Positions 5,668 to 6,350 of a DNA stretch of 6,350 bases are shown piece by piece (the first letter of the stretch is position 1; every line of letters begins with the position of its first letter). The stretch lies in the NCBI GenBank assembly GCA_009776695.1, contig WRNI01000068.1, forward strand, positions 1 to 6,350, in the 5' to 3' direction. The stretch comes from Methanomassiliicoccaceae archaeon (GTDB lineage: Archaea > Thermoplasmatota > Thermoplasmata > Methanomassiliicoccales > Methanomethylophilaceae). The translations under genes and the position numbers were made by a program. Below the pieces are notes generated by a model. It was not told where the DNA came from. It made no database searches and worked only from the letters and a program-made list of their open reading frames with translations.

Positions 5668-5760
5668 CCGCATATGCGGCAAAGACACCGCATCGAACAG
5701 GCGCCGTCCGTATCCCGCCGGTGTGCTGGCACACGCCTGCGCGGCGTTATGTCTGGACGG
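5668..5760. repeat. Palindrome and nested stem-loops upstream of the rRNA promoter
   Basis: A perfect 12-bp palindrome CCGCATATGCGG (5668-5679) begins one base after the stop of the PH-like gene. Downstream, three helices nest inside one another: CCGTCC/GGACGG (5704-5709 with 5755-5760), CGCCG/CGGCG (5716-5720 with 5742-5746) and GTGTG/CACAC (5721-5725 with 5730-5734, loop CTGG). No T tract follows, so this is not a standard terminator. It could be a read-through barrier, a protein site or part of a small RNA. Confidence 0.5.
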
Positions 5761-5774
5761 TACGCGAATAAGAA

Positions 5775-5790
5775 ATCATTATATACTACT
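5775..5790 (+). promoter_or_regulatory. 16S rRNA promoter
   Basis: TTATATAC at 5779-5786, preceded by the A-rich AGAAATCA as a possible BRE, is the strongest TATA box upstream of the 16S gene. Usual spacing places the start near 5808. A weaker TTTATTT at 5828-5834 could be a second start. It sits inside a CATAC/GTATG inverted repeat (5822-5839). Confidence 0.6.
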
Positions 5791-5807
5791 CAGTTATACG
5801 AGGAATG

Positions 5808-6042
5808 CGCGAGCCGGGCAGCATACTTTATTTGGTATGTATTGGACGGCTGTGCGATTGATGGAGAGTCAAGATCTCCGCCTATGGCGTGGCCTCTTGC
5901 ACTCTGACGTTCGATGCTACGAATGTTCCGTTGGACGGGACATTTGCAACAAGTGCGCCGTCGTAACGGGACAAACGGTGAAACATGGTAAACTGCCAGT
6001 TTCAATTTCATCTGAGACGTTGATATATTGGTCAAAGATTTG
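5808..6042 (+). other. 16S rRNA leader (pre-rRNA, processed)
   Basis: About 235 nt without a credible reading frame. It has three clear hairpins. The first is AGAGTCAAGA with TCTTG-C-ACTCT (5865-5905), 10 bp with one bulged C and an inner CGCC-TAT-GGCG. The second is AATGTTCCGT-TGG-ACGGGACATT (5922-5944), 10 bp with one G-T pair and extendable by two pairs. The third is TGAAAC-A-TGG with CCA-GTTTCA (5979-6004), 9 bp with one bulged A. ACGGGACA occurs twice (5935-5942 and 5966-5973). In archaea this region normally carries one strand of the long 16S processing helix; its partner lies beyond the window. Confidence 0.55.
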
Positions 6043-6350
6043 ACTCCGGTTGATCCTGCCGGCGGCCACCGCTATAGGAATTCGATTAAGACATGCGAGT
6101 CGAGAGGTGAAAGACCTCGGCGGACTGCTCAGTAACACGTGGATAACGTGCCCTAAGGTGGAGGATAATCTCGGAAAACTGAGGATAATACTCCATAGGT
6201 CATGGATGCTGGAATGCTTCATGGCCCAAAGTTCCGGCGCCTTAGGATCGGTCTGCGGCCTATCAGGTCGTAGTGGGTGTAACGGACCCACTAGCCAATG
6301 ACGGGTATGGGCCTTGAGAGAGGGAGCCCAGAGATGGACTCTGAGACACG
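6043..6350 (+). rRNA. 16S ribosomal RNA, 5' part (runs off the window)
   Basis: The gene opens with the archaeal 5' signature ACTCCGGTTGATCCTGCCGG and continues with GGAATTCGATTAAGACATGC, GCTCAGTAACACGTGGATAA, TAGCCAATGACGGGTATGGG and GGACTCTGAGACACG. These blocks are universal or archaeal-type 16S. The pattern looks most like Thermoplasmata/Methanomassiliicoccales. The exact mature 5' end is uncertain by a few bases. About 300 of roughly 1470 bases are present. Whether a 23S gene follows cannot be seen. Confidence 0.98.

Noticed and set aside
5857..5907. Possible C/D box guide RNA in the 16S leader
   Set aside because: A CTGA at 5904-5907 could be a D box, but the upstream TTGATGG is a poor C box and no C'/D' pair is seen.
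6021..6028. TATATT as a TATA box close to 16S
   Set aside because: Its spacing would start transcription inside the mature 16S sequence.
5674..6043. Overlapping open frames between the PH-like gene and 16S
   Set aside because: They cover the rRNA promoter and leader, have no recognisable protein character, and run into the 16S 5' end; the stem-loops and TATA box explain the region better.
5917..6291. Minus-strand open frame across the start of 16S
   Set aside because: It is antisense to a conserved rRNA gene and has no family resemblance or promoter.

Overview
This window is archaeal and most likely comes from a Methanomassiliicoccales/Methanomethylophilaceae-type methanogen or a close relative in Thermoplasmata. 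Four things support this. The right edge holds the 5' part of an archaeal 16S rRNA gene. The left edge holds a tRNA-Tyr with a bulge-helix-bulge intron. Protein genes carry archaeal information-processing functions (L44e, S27e, aIF2-alpha, Nop10, a PAC2 chaperone, Dph6). Promoters are TATA boxes 25-30 bp from starts, and several genes have no leader. The order-level placement is from memory of 16S sequence and is an inference.

Layout: 3-110 (-) intron-containing tRNA-Tyr(GUA) with its own TATA box. 214-2358 (-) is a tight five-gene operon read right to left: rpl44e, rps27e, aIF2-alpha, nop10, PAC2. Every junction overlaps or nearly touches. A TATA box and a strong Shine-Dalgarno precede rpl44e. 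2502-3877 (-) is a two-gene operon: a creatininase-family hydrolase, then rpiA, joined by an ATGA overlap and followed by a likely hairpin/T-rich terminator. 3932-4606 (+) is a Dph6-type diphthine-ammonia ligase, divergent from the creatininase across one shared AT-rich element. 4599-5081 (-) is a peroxiredoxin-fold protein whose end overlaps the dph6 end by 8 bp. 5173-5667 (+) is a two-helix membrane protein with a PH-like C-terminal domain. It is divergent from the peroxiredoxin across a second shared TATA element flanked by inverted repeats. 5668-6042 has no credible gene and holds GC-rich nested stem-loops, the rRNA promoter and a structured leader of about 235 nt. 6043-6350 (+) is the 16S rRNA 5' part.

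The genes work mainly in translation: ribosomal proteins, initiation, pseudouridylation guide machinery (Nop10), modification of elongation factor 2 (Dph6), tRNA-Tyr and 16S rRNA. RpiA supplies ribose 5-phosphate for nucleotides. No mobile element, CRISPR array or obvious new multi-gene system is visible. The best leads are the peroxiredoxin without its usual active-site motif, its repeat-rich divergent promoter, the CxC variant of Nop10, and structured DNA around the rRNA promoter.
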